A stretch of DNA of 64,000 nt from DATBLE01 sp963764565 (GTDB lineage Bacteria; Actinomycetota; Thermoleophilia; Gaiellales; Gaiellaceae). The stretch covers positions 262,757 to 326,756 of the forward strand of contig CAVXTD010000023.1 of NCBI GenBank assembly GCA_963764565.1. The letters run 5' to 3'. The translations under genes and the position numbers were made by a program. Positions 29,164-37,763 of this stretch are shown here, piece by piece; the stretch's first letter is position 1; every line of letters begins with the position of its first letter. The notes beneath the pieces are model-generated. The model searched no databases, was not told the origin of the DNA, and worked only from the letters and a program-made list of their open reading frames with translations.

Positions 29164-31569
29164 ATGGAGCCGCTGTACAGCCCGGAGGGCGTCGAGGAGC
29201 GCTGGCAGCGGACCTGGGAGGAAGAGGGGCTCTACAACGCCGATCCGGATCCCAGCCGGGAGAGCTTCGCGATTGCGCACCCGCCGCCGAACGTCACCGG
29301 CGACCTGCACCTGGGCCACGCGCTCCAACTGTCGCTTGCCGACACGATCGTGCGGACGCGCCGCATGCAGGGCTACAACGTGCTGTTCCAGCCCGGCTTC
29401 GACCACGCGGGCATCGCCACGCAGAACGCGGTCGAGAAGCACCTCGCCACCGAGGGCAAGACCCGCCAGGACCTCGGCCGCGAGGCGTTCGAGGCGCGGG
29501 TCTGGGAGTGGCTGCGCGAGTACGGCGGCAAGATCATGTTCCAGTTCCGCCGGATCGGCGCCTCGCTCGATTATCGGCGCGAGCGGTTCACGATGGACGA
29601 GGCCTATGTCCGGGCGGTCATGCGCTTCTTCGTCCACCTGTACCGCAAGGGCTGGATCTACCGGGCGAACCGGATCATCAACTGGTGCCCCTTCCACCAG
29701 ACGTCGCTCTCCGACCTCGAGGTCGCGCACGACGATGTTGACGATGCGCTCACGTTCGTCCGCTATCCGCTCGCCGACGGCGACGGGCACATCGTGGTCG
29801 CGACGGTCCGGCCGGCGACGATCCTCGGCGACGTCGCCGTCGCCGTCCATCCCGACGACGACCGCTACCGGGGGCTCGTCGGGCGGGAGGTGATCGTCCC
29901 CTACGTCGGCCGACGCGTGCCGGTGATCGCCGACGAGCGCGTCGAGCGCGAGTTCGGAACCGGCGCCCTGAAGGTCACGCCCGGCCACGATCCGCTCGAC
30001 TACGAGATCGGCCGCGACCACGGTCTCCCGGAGCTGACCGTGATCGGCCCGGACGGTCGGATGAACGAGGAGGCAGACGACCTCGGGGGACTGACGCAGG
30101 CCGAGGCCGACGAGCGCGTGCTCGCGTGGCTGAAGGAGCACGACCAGCTCGAGAGGCGCGAGTCGTACCGCCACACGGTCGCGCTGTGCGACCGCTGCAA
30201 GACACGCATCGAGCCGCGGATCTCGCTCCAGTGGTGGTGCTCGATGGACGAGTTGAAGCGGCCCGCGCTGGAGGCGTTGCGGGCGGGTCGCGTGCGCTAC
30301 CACCCGGAGTCGCAGCACCGCTTCGCGATCGAGTCGCTCGAGAGCGCGCCCGACTGGAACATCTCGCGCCAGATCTGGTGGGGGCACCAGCTGCCCGTGT
30401 GGGAATGCCCGGACGGGCACCTGACCGTCGAGGAGGAGGAACCGGATGCGTGCGAGGAGTGCGGCTCGACCGAGCTCGTGCGCTCGACCGACGTCCTCGA
30501 CACCTGGTTCTCGTCGGCGCTGTGGCCGTTCGCCACGCTCGGCTGGCCCGACGACACCGACGATCTGCGCGCCTTCTACCCGGGCGACCTGAACACGACC
30601 GCACGCGACATCATCCGGCTCTGGGAGAACCGGATGATCTTCAGCGGCCTCGAGCTGATGGGCGAGGTGCCGTTCCGCGACGTCGTCATCCACTCGCTCG
30701 TACATGCGCCCGCAGGGGGTCGGATGTCGAAGAGCCTGGGCACCGGGATGAACCCGCTCGCCCTGATCGAGCGCTACGGCGCCGACGCGACCCGCTACGG
30801 GCTGATGAAGATGGCCTCCTCCCAGGACGTCCGCTTCTCGGAGGGAGCGATCGACGAGGGGCGGAAGCTCGGGATCAAGCTTTGGAACGCAAGTCGCCTC
30901 CTGCTGTCCGCGGCAGGCGAGGAAGTGGAGGAGCGACCGATGTCGGTCGAAGAACGGTGGGTCCTGGCGCGCCTGTCGCAGACGCAGCGTCGCGTCGAGG
31001 CCTATCTGGCCGCGTTCGACTTCTCGCACCTCGTCGGCGAGCTGTACCACCTGACCTTCGACGACTTCTGCGACTGGTACGTGGAGGCGATCAAGCCGCG
31101 GCTGTACGACGGCGACGCGGATGCGCGCGCGACGGCGCTCGCGGCGCTCGAGCGGCTGCTGAAGATCCTCCACCCGGCGATGCCGCACGTGACCGAGGAG
31201 ATCTGGTCGAATCTGCCGTCGCGGCAGTCGCGCCTGATCGTCGCGCCCTGGCCCGCCGCCGGGTCCGAGACCGGTGCCGACGCGCTGGAGCGGGTCCAGG
31301 AGGCGGCGGTGATGTTCCGGCGCAGCGGGGTGCTCGTTCCGCTCGAGGGCGAGGAGAAGCGCATCTTCGACGTCGTCGTCAAGCCCGAGCGCCAGCGGGT
31401 GAACGGCAGCGCCGAGGTCGAGCGCGAGCGGCTGCGCAAGGAGATCGAGCGGGGCGAGGCAAAGCTCGCGAACGACAGCTTCGTCGCGAAAGCGCCGCCG
31501 GACGTCGTGGAGGCCGAGCGCGAGAAGCTCGAGCGCTACCGGCGGGAGCTCGATGCGCTCGGCGGCTAG
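29164..31569 (+). CDS. valS: Valine--tRNA ligase
   Basis: A class I aminoacyl-tRNA synthetase of 801 residues, at the short end for ValRS. HIGH-type motif in PPPNVTGDLHLGHAL, editing domain (NWCPFHQTSLSDLEV, ATVRPATILGD), KMSKS-type motif GGRMSKSLGTG, anticodon-binding domain (FCDWYVEAIKPRLY) and a C-terminal coiled coil rich in Glu and Arg. The sequence DWNISRQIWWGHQLPVWEC is characteristic of ValRS. Followed 31 bases later by folC, the order known in actinobacteria. Confidence 0.97.
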   Translation: MEPLYSPEGVEERWQRTWEEEGLYNADPDPSRESFAIAHPPPNVTGDLHLGHALQLSLADTIVRTRRMQGYNVLFQPGFDHAGIATQNAVEKHLATEGKTRQDLGREAFEARVWEWLREYGGKIMFQFRRIGASLDYRRERFTMDEAYVRAVMRFFVHLYRKGWIYRANRIINWCPFHQTSLSDLEVAHDDVDDALTFVRYPLADGDGHIVVATVRPATILGDVAVAVHPDDDRYRGLVGREVIVPYVGRRVPVIADERVEREFGTGALKVTPGHDPLDYEIGRDHGLPELTVIGPDGRMNEEADDLGGLTQAEADERVLAWLKEHDQLERRESYRHTVALCDRCKTRIEPRISLQWWCSMDELKRPALEALRAGRVRYHPESQHRFAIESLESAPDWNISRQIWWGHQLPVWECPDGHLTVEEEEPDACEECGSTELVRSTDVLDTWFSSALWPFATLGWPDDTDDLRAFYPGDLNTTARDIIRLWENRMIFSGLELMGEVPFRDVVIHSLVHAPAGGRMSKSLGTGMNPLALIERYGADATRYGLMKMASSQDVRFSEGAIDEGRKLGIKLWNASRLLLSAAGEEVEERPMSVEERWVLARLSQTQRRVEAYLAAFDFSHLVGELYHLTFDDFCDWYVEAIKPRLYDGDADARATALAALERLLKILHPAMPHVTEEIWSNLPSRQSRLIVAPWPAAGSETGADALERVQEAAVMFRRSGVLVPLEGEEKRIFDVVVKPERQRVNGSAEVERERLRKEIERGEAKLANDSFVAKAPPDVVEAEREKLERYRRELDALGG

Positions 31570-31574
31570 AACGG

Positions 31575-31603
31575 ACATGTCAGGGGTCTGACCCCGGCCA
31601 TGT
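31575..31603. repeat. REP-like palindrome GGGGTCTGACCCC overlapping the folC start
   Basis: Core GGGGTCTGACCCC (31583-31595) flanked by ACATG and CATGT, which can pair as an outer stem. The ATG of folC (31600) lies in the 3' outer arm. The core is the reverse complement of the one in the repeats around the transposase at 35.9-36.6 kb, so this is a third copy of that family in the opposite orientation. Confidence 0.75.
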
Positions 31604-32718
31604 TCGAAAGCGCCACCGACTGGGTCGCCGCGCTCTCGCCCTGGCCCGAGGAATTCGGGCTCGACCGGATGCACGCGCTGCTCGCCGAGCTCGGCGATCC
31701 GCAGCAGCGGTTCCCTGCGATCCACGTCGTCGGCACGAACGGCAAGTCCTCGACAACGCGGCTGGCGGCCGCGCTGCTGCGCGCCGAGGGGCTGCGAATC
31801 GGGGCCTACACCTCGCCTCACGTCGGCGGCTGGCCGGAACGGCTGGACACGGACGCGGCCGGGTTCGAGCGCGCTGTGGCGCGGGTGCGGCCGGCGGCGC
31901 AGCGTGTGGGCGCAACGCAATTCGAGACGCTGACGGCGGCCGCGCTCGCCGAGTTCGCCGACGCCGGTGTCGACGCCGCCGTCGTCGAGGCCGGGCTCGG
32001 CGGCCGGCTGGATGCGACGAACGTCCTGCGAGCGCCTGTCGTCGTCCTGACCAACGTGGGACTCGAGCACACCGAGCAGCTGGGCGAAACGCGCGAGGAG
32101 ATCGCGGCCGAGAAGCTGGCGGTCGTCGAGAAGGGCGCGGCGGTCGTGCTCTGCCAGCCCGAGTGGCAGCCGCTCGCACGCTCCTCGGGTGCCGCGACAA
32201 CAGTGCTCACGGGCCGCAGCAACCTCGCGCTCGCGGTCGCTGCGGCCGAGACGTTCCTCGGCCGTCCGGTCGACCCCTCGGCGGCCGACGGAGTTGCGCT
32301 GCCCGGCCGGCTCGAGCGCCGCTCGGAGTCCCCGCTCGAGATCTGGGACGGGGCGCACAATCTCGACGGGGTCGGCTACGCGCTTTCGCGGCTGCCCGAC
32401 CGTCGCTACACGATCGTCGCCTCGATCCTGCGCGGGAAGGATGCGGCGGCGATGCTGGCGGCGCTTGCGGCCCTCGGCGACACCCTGGTGGCGACCGCAT
32501 CTTCCAGTACCCGCGCCCTGCCCGCCGACGAACTTGCAACGCTTGCCCGGCAGTGGTTCCCGAGGGTGGAGATCGATCAGGACGCCGGCGACGCGCTCGC
32601 GCTCGCTCGCACGATCGCGGGGCCGGACGGCGCGGTCCTCGTCACGGGGTCGCTGTACCTGCTCGCCGATCTCGCCGCGCGCCCCGAAGGCGTACGATCC
32701 AGCGCGGGACGCGGCTGA
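31600..32718 (+). CDS. folC: Folylpolyglutamate/dihydrofolate synthase
   Basis: A 372-residue Mur-ligase-like enzyme that adds glutamate to folates, possibly also to dihydropteroate. P-loop HVVGTNGKSSTTRLAAALL, YTSPHVGGWPERL, EAGLGGRLDATNV, TNVGLEHTEQLG and WDGAHNLDGV (all FolC signatures). Slightly shorter than the usual 420 residues. The start codon sits inside a REP hairpin. Confidence 0.93.
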   Translation: MFESATDWVAALSPWPEEFGLDRMHALLAELGDPQQRFPAIHVVGTNGKSSTTRLAAALLRAEGLRIGAYTSPHVGGWPERLDTDAAGFERAVARVRPAAQRVGATQFETLTAAALAEFADAGVDAAVVEAGLGGRLDATNVLRAPVVVLTNVGLEHTEQLGETREEIAAEKLAVVEKGAAVVLCQPEWQPLARSSGAATTVLTGRSNLALAVAAAETFLGRPVDPSAADGVALPGRLERRSESPLEIWDGAHNLDGVGYALSRLPDRRYTIVASILRGKDAAAMLAALAALGDTLVATASSSTRALPADELATLARQWFPRVEIDQDAGDALALARTIAGPDGAVLVTGSLYLLADLAARPEGVRSSAGRG

Positions 32719-32807
32719 GCGTCTACGTCTTCGCAGCGATCGTGATCCTGGCCTTTGCAGGAATCGCGTTCGCGACGGGGTACGTCGTCGGAAAGCTCCT
32801 CCTGTGA
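32715..32807 (+). CDS. 30-residue single-helix membrane peptide
   Basis: Too short for usual gene callers. From a CTG that overlaps the folC stop (CTGA), the frame encodes SVYVFAAIVILAFAGIAFA followed by TGYVVGKLLL and stops at 32807, five bases before the next ATG. One transmembrane helix fills nearly the whole peptide. The overlap on one side and tight spacing on the other suggest a genuine coupled micro-gene. The CTG start is unusual, so this is a moderate call. Confidence 0.45.
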   Translation: MSVYVFAAIVILAFAGIAFATGYVVGKLLL

Positions 32808-32811
32808 CGAG

Positions 32812-33441
32812 ATGATCAACCTCCTCTTCGCCGACACGACCACGACCACGTCGAACGACGGCCTGTTCAACGGCGTGAACGACTTCTTCAACTCCGGGAC
32901 GTGGCTCGTCATCCGCAACCTGGCGATCTTCTTCGTCGCCGTCTTCTGGCTGGCCAGCGTGTACTGGGTGTACAAGGATGCGCGCCGCCGGATCCAGGAT
33001 CCGTGGCTGGTGGCGATGGCGACGCTGCTCGGGCTCGTGCCGCCGTTCATCGGGCCGCTCGTCTACCTCTTCTTCAGGCCGCCCGAGTACCTCGAGGACG
33101 TCCGCGAGCGCGAGCTCGAGATCCGTGCGATGGAGGAGCGGCTCGGCCGTCACGACGCGCACTGCCCGGTGTGCCGCGCCGAGGTGGCGCCCGAGTACCT
33201 GATCTGCCCGGTCTGCACGACGAAGCTCAAGCAGGCCTGCGTCACCTGCCGGGCGCCGCTCGAGCCTCTTTGGCAGGTCTGCCCGTTCTGCGAGACGCCG
33301 ATCGTCCGGCGCTCGCCGGTCTTCGAGGAGACCATGGCGCTCTCGCCCGAAGAGGTGGGTGAACCTCTGCGCACGCCGCGTAGACGGCGGCGGGGCGGGT
33401 GGGAGGAAGACGCCTCCGAAACACTGCAGGCCGACCAGTAG
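32812..33441 (+). CDS. Membrane protein with C-terminal double zinc ribbon
   Basis: A 209-residue protein with two transmembrane helices (about 33-55 and 67-88; NLAIFFVAVFWLASVYWVY, LVAMATLLGLVPPFIGPLVY). A short linker follows and then four CxxC knuckles: CPVC, CPVC, CVTC and CPFC (about residues 120-165), a double zinc-ribbon (DZR) arrangement. The C-terminus is Arg-rich. The function is not established. Located between folC and ndk, a place where actinobacteria often carry a small unknown membrane gene. Confidence 0.8.
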   Translation: MINLLFADTTTTTSNDGLFNGVNDFFNSGTWLVIRNLAIFFVAVFWLASVYWVYKDARRRIQDPWLVAMATLLGLVPPFIGPLVYLFFRPPEYLEDVRERELEIRAMEERLGRHDAHCPVCRAEVAPEYLICPVCTTKLKQACVTCRAPLEPLWQVCPFCETPIVRRSPVFEETMALSPEEVGEPLRTPRRRRRGGWEEDASETLQADQ

Positions 33442-33451
33442 ACTCGCGCCC

Positions 33452-33865
33452 GTGGAGCGCACCCTCGTCCTGATCAAGCCGGACGCCGTCAGGCGCGGCC
33501 TCGCCGGCGAGATCCTGCGCCGCTTCGAGGCGCGCGGCCTGACGATCCGCGGTGCGAAGCTGGTCAAGGTCGGGCGCGACCTCGCCAGGCAGCACTACGC
33601 CGAGCACAAGGACAAGCCGTTCTTCGGGGAGCTCGTCGCTTTCATCACCTCGTCGCCGACGCTGGCGCTCGTGCTCGAGGGCGAGGGCGCGATCGCGGTC
33701 GTGCGCTCGACGATGGGCTCGACGAACCCGGCGTCGTCTGCGCCCGGCACGATCCGCGGCGACCTTGCGCTGTCGATGCCGGACAACCTCGTGCACGGGT
33801 CCGACTCCCCGAAGTCCGCGCGGCGGGAGATCAGGCTTTGGTTCACCGCTCGTGAGCTCGTCTGA
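33452..33865 (+). CDS. ndk: Nucleoside-diphosphate kinase
   Basis: A 137-residue enzyme balancing NTP pools by ping-pong phosphate transfer. Opens ERTLVLIKPDAVRRGLAGEI; active-site His115 in NLVHGSDS; standard length. GTG start chosen from the family N-terminus; TAGACT 13 bases upstream could be a -10 box. The 3' end overlaps the first methyltransferase by 14 bases. Confidence 0.96.
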   Translation: MERTLVLIKPDAVRRGLAGEILRRFEARGLTIRGAKLVKVGRDLARQHYAEHKDKPFFGELVAFITSSPTLALVLEGEGAIAVVRSTMGSTNPASSAPGTIRGDLALSMPDNLVHGSDSPKSARREIRLWFTARELV

Positions 33866-34599
33866 GCTCAACCGCTCCGCCTGGGACCGGATCAGCGACG
33901 AGTACCAGGCGCGGAACGACGCGTTCATCGGCCGGAAGGACGAGCCGCGCTGGGGCATGTGGCAACTGCCCGACTCGGAGCTCGGCGTCCTCGGCGACGT
34001 CGCCGGCAAGGACGTGCTGGAGCTCGGCTGCGGCGCGGCCCAGTGGGCGATCCTGCTCGCGCAGCGAGGCGCTCGGATGGTCGGGCTCGACAACTCCGCG
34101 CCGGCAACTGGAGCACGCGCGTGCGCGGATGGCGAAGGCGGGCGTCGACTTCCCGCTCGTCCATGCCGCCGCCGAGGAGGTGCCGCTCGCGGACGCGTCC
34201 TTCGACGTCGTCTTCTGCGACCACGGCGCGATGACGTTCGGCGACCCGTACCGGACCGTGCCGGAGGCGGCACGCCTGCTGCGCCCCGGGGGTGTCTTCG
34301 CCTTCTCGCACACGACGCCGTTCTCGATGTGCTGCTGGGAGGGCGAGTCCTATGCGTCGCGGCTGACCGCGCCGTACTTCGGCATGCACCGCTTCGACGA
34401 CGAGCCCGGCGAGCCGACGGAGTACAACCTGCCCTACGGCGAGTGGATCAGCCTGTTCCGGGAGAACGGCTTCCTCGTCGAGGCGCTCCTCGAGGTCCAG
34501 CCGCCCGAGGGCGCCGAGTCGACGTACCGGACCGCCGAGGAGACCGAGTGGGCGCGCTCGTGGCCGATGGAGGAGATCTGGAAGTGTCGGAAGGTCTGA
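33852..34599 (+). CDS. SAM-dependent methyltransferase A, frameshifted
   Basis: A class I methyltransferase of about 248 residues: motif I VLELGCGAAQWAILLAQ, acidic loop MVGLDNS, FDVVFCDHGAM and LLRPGGVFAFSH. One extra C near 34101 breaks the frame after GLDNSA; dropping it restores RQLEHARARMAKAGVDF. GTG 33852 overlaps ndk. It closely resembles the next gene in layout, so the pair probably arose by tandem duplication. Substrate unknown. Confidence 0.82.
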
Positions 34600-35354
34600 C
34601 CGAGCACGCGGCGCAGAACCAGGCGGCGTGGGGGCGTGACGCGCCTTCCTACGTCCCGAACGCCGAACGCAACTGGGCGACGGACGAGATCACCTGGGGG
34701 ATCCTGGAGGTGCCGGAGACCGAGATCCGGATGCTCGGCGACGTCGCCGGGAAGGACGTCGTCGAGCTCGGGTGCGGGACGGCGTACGTGTCGGCGTGGC
34801 TGGCCCGGCGGGGCGCGCGCGTCACCGGCGTCGATCTCACCGCGGAGCAACTGGAGACGGCACGCCGGATGCAGGCCGAGCACGGCCTCGAGTTTCCCCT
34901 GATCCACGCGAGCGCGGAGGACGTGCCGCTGCCGGACGCGTCGTTCGATCTCGTCGTCTCTGAGTACGGGGCGAGCATCTGGTGCGACCCTGACCTCTGG
35001 ATCGAGGAGGCAGCGCGGCTGCTGCGGCCCGGCGGCGAGCTCGTCTTCCTCGTCAACGGGACGATCCTGATGCTCTGCACGCCGGATACGGATCCGGTTG
35101 AGCCGGCCGGCACCGATCTCCTCCGGCCGTACTTCGGGATGAAGCGGTTCGAGTGGATCGAGGACACGTCCGTCGACTTTCACCTCGGGTACGGCGACTG
35201 GATCCGTGTACTCACGTCGAATGGGTTCGAGGTCGAGCGTCTGGTCGAGCTCCGTAACCCGGGCCACGGCTCCGGCCGCTACGACCTCTTCACGGCCGAG
35301 TGGGCCGAGCGCTGGCCGGCCGAGGAGATGTGGAAAGCCCGCAAGGTGCGTTGA
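34584..35354 (+). CDS. SAM-dependent methyltransferase B
   Basis: A 256-residue intact class I methyltransferase: VVELGCGTAYVSAWLARRGARV, GVDLTAEQLETARRMQ, FDLVVSEYGASIWCDP, LLRPGGELVFLVNG. It shares with its neighbour the opening NQAAWGR/NRSAWDR, the LGDVAGKDV linker and the closing RWPAEEMWKARKV. GTG start inside the end of gene A (16-base overlap) and TTGA overlap with maf. Probable paralogs acting on related small molecules. Confidence 0.87.
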   Translation: MSEGLTEHAAQNQAAWGRDAPSYVPNAERNWATDEITWGILEVPETEIRMLGDVAGKDVVELGCGTAYVSAWLARRGARVTGVDLTAEQLETARRMQAEHGLEFPLIHASAEDVPLPDASFDLVVSEYGASIWCDPDLWIEEAARLLRPGGELVFLVNGTILMLCTPDTDPVEPAGTDLLRPYFGMKRFEWIEDTSVDFHLGYGDWIRVLTSNGFEVERLVELRNPGHGSGRYDLFTAEWAERWPAEEMWKARKVR

Positions 35355-35917
35355 AGGCCTCGCTCGCGCCGCCGATCGTGCTCGCCTCCACCTCGCCGCA
35401 GCGACGCGCGATCCTCGAGCAGCTCGGTATCCCGTTCGAGGTCGTGGCGCCCGATTACGAGGAACTCGGAGACGACCCGCTGGAGCATGCGGTGGGCAAG
35501 GCGCGGTCGATCGACGGCGGCGATCGACCGGTGCTCGGTGTCGACACGATCGTCCGGCTCGACCGCCGCGCCCTCGGCAAGGCATCGAGTCCTGAGGAGG
35601 CCGCCGAGATGCTTGCAGCCCTCTCCGGGCGGACGCACGAGGTGGTCTCTGGGGTCTGTCTCCGCACCGCCGACTGGGAGGAGCTCGGGACGGCGACCAC
35701 CGGAGTCACCTTCCGGAGCCTGACCCGAGGAGAGATCGCCGCCTACGTTGCGAGCGGAGAGTGGGGTGGCCGTGCCGGCGCATACGCGATCCAGGGCCTC
35801 GGCGCGCGGCTTGTCGAGCGGATCGAAGGCGACTATCTGAACGTGGTCGGCCTGCCCGCAGCGCTCCTCGTCCGGCTGCTCGCCGAGCGCTTTGCCGGCA
35901 TCTACAGCCTCGGCTGA
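35351..35917 (+). CDS. maf: Maf-family nucleotide pyrophosphatase
   Basis: A 188-residue enzyme that hydrolyses non-canonical or house-cleaning nucleoside triphosphates (dTTP/UTP type in the YhdE group). LASTSPQRRAILEQLG at the N-terminus, the GVDTIVRLD acidic site, SGRTHEVVSGV, and GRAGAYAIQGLGA. TTG start overlapping the previous stop. Last gene before the REP/transposase unit. Confidence 0.9.
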   Translation: MKASLAPPIVLASTSPQRRAILEQLGIPFEVVAPDYEELGDDPLEHAVGKARSIDGGDRPVLGVDTIVRLDRRALGKASSPEEAAEMLAALSGRTHEVVSGVCLRTADWEELGTATTGVTFRSLTRGEIAAYVASGEWGGRAGAYAIQGLGARLVERIEGDYLNVVGLPAALLVRLLAERFAGIYSLG

Positions 35918-35924
35918 TCCGGAC

Positions 35925-35949
35925 TGTTCAGGGGTCAGACCCCTTAACA
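35925..35949. repeat. REP palindrome, left flank of the transposase
   Basis: TGTT, then AGGGGTCAGACCCCTTAACA (35930-35949): an imperfect hairpin with a GGGGTC/GACCCC core. The 20-base part is repeated in the same orientation at 36594-36613. Confidence 0.85.
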
Positions 35950-35950
35950 A

Positions 35951-36511
35951 TCACGCCGCCCGTTCGAGGCGGTCCTCGACGAAGGCGAGATAGCGCTGTC
36001 TCGCGACCTCGATGTCCGGTCCGAACTGCTCGAAGAGCCACCCGTATTGAAGGAAGTCCGGCTTCGGGACGAGGCCCATTACGGCGCGACAGCTACTCCA
36101 CCGCCAGTCGAGTGGGTGATCGCAGAGGCCGGCTCGCACCGGGTTGAGATCGTCGTAGCGAGCGCACTCGAGCAGGTGGCCCTCGCCCTCGATCAGTTCC
36201 GAGTGAAAGCGTCCCTGGAAGACATGGCCCGACAGGCTATTGCGGATGTTGAAGACCTGCCCGTACATGCCGTTCAGACGCTGCATGCCGTGCGAGAGGT
36301 TCGGCTTCGATATCCGGACGAGGAAGTGGAAGTGGTTCGTCATGTGGACGAAGCCTGCGATCTCCCACTCGCTCTCCATGGCCACCCTGTTCATCCACCA
36401 GAGGTGAAAGAGATGGTCGCCGGCATTGAGGAAGATCGGCTGGCGCCGATTTCCCCGAGCCGTGATGTGGTACATGGCTCCGGGGGCTTGGATGCGAAGG
36501 CGGCGAGGCAC
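35951..36511 (-). CDS. REP-associated tyrosine transposase (RAYT, Y1 family)
   Basis: A 186-residue single-strand DNA transposase of the TnpA/Y1 (HUH) family: RLRIQAPGAMYHITARGNRR at the start, HUH motif in MTNHFHFLVR, catalytic Tyr in NGMYGQVFN, and the tail YDDLNPVRAGLC with WRWSS. GTG 36511 is preferred because relatives start close to this segment; the frame is open to 36568. The gene is intact, so it may be active. Flanked within 90 bases on both sides by the same 20-base palindromic repeat, the usual arrangement for RAYTs, which are thought to spread REPs. Confidence 0.9.
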   Translation of the reverse strand: MPRRLRIQAPGAMYHITARGNRRQPIFLNAGDHLFHLWWMNRVAMESEWEIAGFVHMTNHFHFLVRISKPNLSHGMQRLNGMYGQVFNIRNSLSGHVFQGRFHSELIEGEGHLLECARYDDLNPVRAGLCDHPLDWRWSSCRAVMGLVPKPDFLQYGWLFEQFGPDIEVARQRYLAFVEDRLERAA

Positions 36512-36590
36512 GGGATCGACCGTAGCGACGCCCTGCTTCGTCACCCACGGAGCGGACCGAAACGGCACTCAATCGGCACACATCCAACCG

Positions 36591-36613
36591 TGAAGGGGTC
36601 AGACCCCTTAACA
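36591..36613. repeat. REP palindrome, right flank of the transposase
   Basis: AGGGGTCAGACCCCTTAACA at 36594-36613, exact direct copy of the left flank. About 50 bases before mreB. Confidence 0.85.
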
Positions 36614-36662
36614 GTCCCGAGGCGGGGGATTGCGGTGCAGGTAGCTAGACTGGGGCGTCCCC

Positions 36663-37724
36663 GTGGGCCTCTTCGATCACCTGACCGGCTTCGGCGGCCG
36701 GGACATGGCTGTGGATCTAGGCACCGCCAATACGCTCGTCTACGTTCGCGGGCGCGGGATCGTGCTCTCCGAGCCGTCCGTGGTCGCGATCGACCAGCGT
36801 ACGGGCGAAGTGCACGCCGTCGGCGTCGAAGCGAAGCGGATGCTCGGCCGGACGCCCGGGACGATTACAGCGATCCGCCCGCTCAAGGACGGCGTGATCG
36901 CCGACTTCGACGTCACGGAGCAGATGCTCCGCCATTTCATCCAGAAGGTGCACCAGAACCGCTTCGCCCACCCGCGCGTCGTCGTCTGCGTACCCTCAGG
37001 GGTCACCGGGGTCGAGCGCAGGGCGGTGGAGGAGGCGACGCTCAGCGCCGGCGCGCGCCAGGCCTATCTGATCGAGGAGCCGATGGCAGCTGCGATCGGC
37101 GCCGGCCTGCCGATCAGCGAGCCGACCGGGAACATGATCGTGGACATCGGCGGCGGGACGACCGAAGTCGCGGTCATCTCGCTCGGAGGGATCGTCGTCT
37201 CCCAGAGCCTCCGCGTCGGCGGCGACGAGATGGACGAGGCGATCATCAACTACGTCAAGCGCGAGTACAAGCTGCTCATCGGCCAGCAGACCGCGGAGGA
37301 GATCAAGCTCGAGGTCGGCTCGGCATGGGGGATGCGTGAGGAGGTTCAGGCCGAGGTGCGCGGCCGTGACCTGGTCAGCGGCCTGCCGAAGACGATCATC
37401 CTCTCCTCGGAGGAAGTCCGGCACGGGCTCGAAGACCCCGTCAACCAGATCGTCGACGCGATCAAGTCGACGCTCGACAAGACCCCGCCCGAGCTGTCCG
37501 CGGACATCATGGACCGCGGGATCGTGCTGGCCGGCGGGGGCGCCCTGCTGCACGGCCTCGACGAGCGCCTCCGGCACGAGACGCACATGCCGATGCACCT
37601 GGCGGAGTCGCCGCTGACCTGCGTCGCCGTCGGCTCGGGCCGGAGTCTGGAGGAGTTCGACGTCATCCACCGCAGCCAGCGGAAGGGCCGCGGCCGCAGC
37701 GCGTACAGCAGCAATCACCGGTAG
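36663..37724 (+). CDS. mreB: Rod shape-determining protein MreB
   Basis: A 353-residue actin-like filament protein that positions lateral wall synthesis. ATPase motifs: DLGTANTLVYVRGRGIV (phosphate 1), VDIGGGTTEVAVISLGG (phosphate 2) and RGIVLAGGGALLHGLDERL (adenosine). GTG start; TAGACT 36646-36651 is a possible -10 box. First gene of the mreBCD-mrdA-rodA elongation operon, implying rod-shaped or spore-wall-building cells. Confidence 0.97.
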   Translation: MGLFDHLTGFGGRDMAVDLGTANTLVYVRGRGIVLSEPSVVAIDQRTGEVHAVGVEAKRMLGRTPGTITAIRPLKDGVIADFDVTEQMLRHFIQKVHQNRFAHPRVVVCVPSGVTGVERRAVEEATLSAGARQAYLIEEPMAAAIGAGLPISEPTGNMIVDIGGGTTEVAVISLGGIVVSQSLRVGGDEMDEAIINYVKREYKLLIGQQTAEEIKLEVGSAWGMREEVQAEVRGRDLVSGLPKTIILSSEEVRHGLEDPVNQIVDAIKSTLDKTPPELSADIMDRGIVLAGGGALLHGLDERLRHETHMPMHLAESPLTCVAVGSGRSLEEFDVIHRSQRKGRGRSAYSSNHR

Positions 37725-37763
37725 TCGGCAACCGCCAGGCTCGTCGCTACACTAAGCCGCTCG

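Noticed and set aside
29119..33567. A 1,482-codon open frame on the minus strand
   Set aside because: It is antisense to valS, folC and the zinc-ribbon gene, all strongly recognised; stop codons are simply rare in this frame at this GC content.
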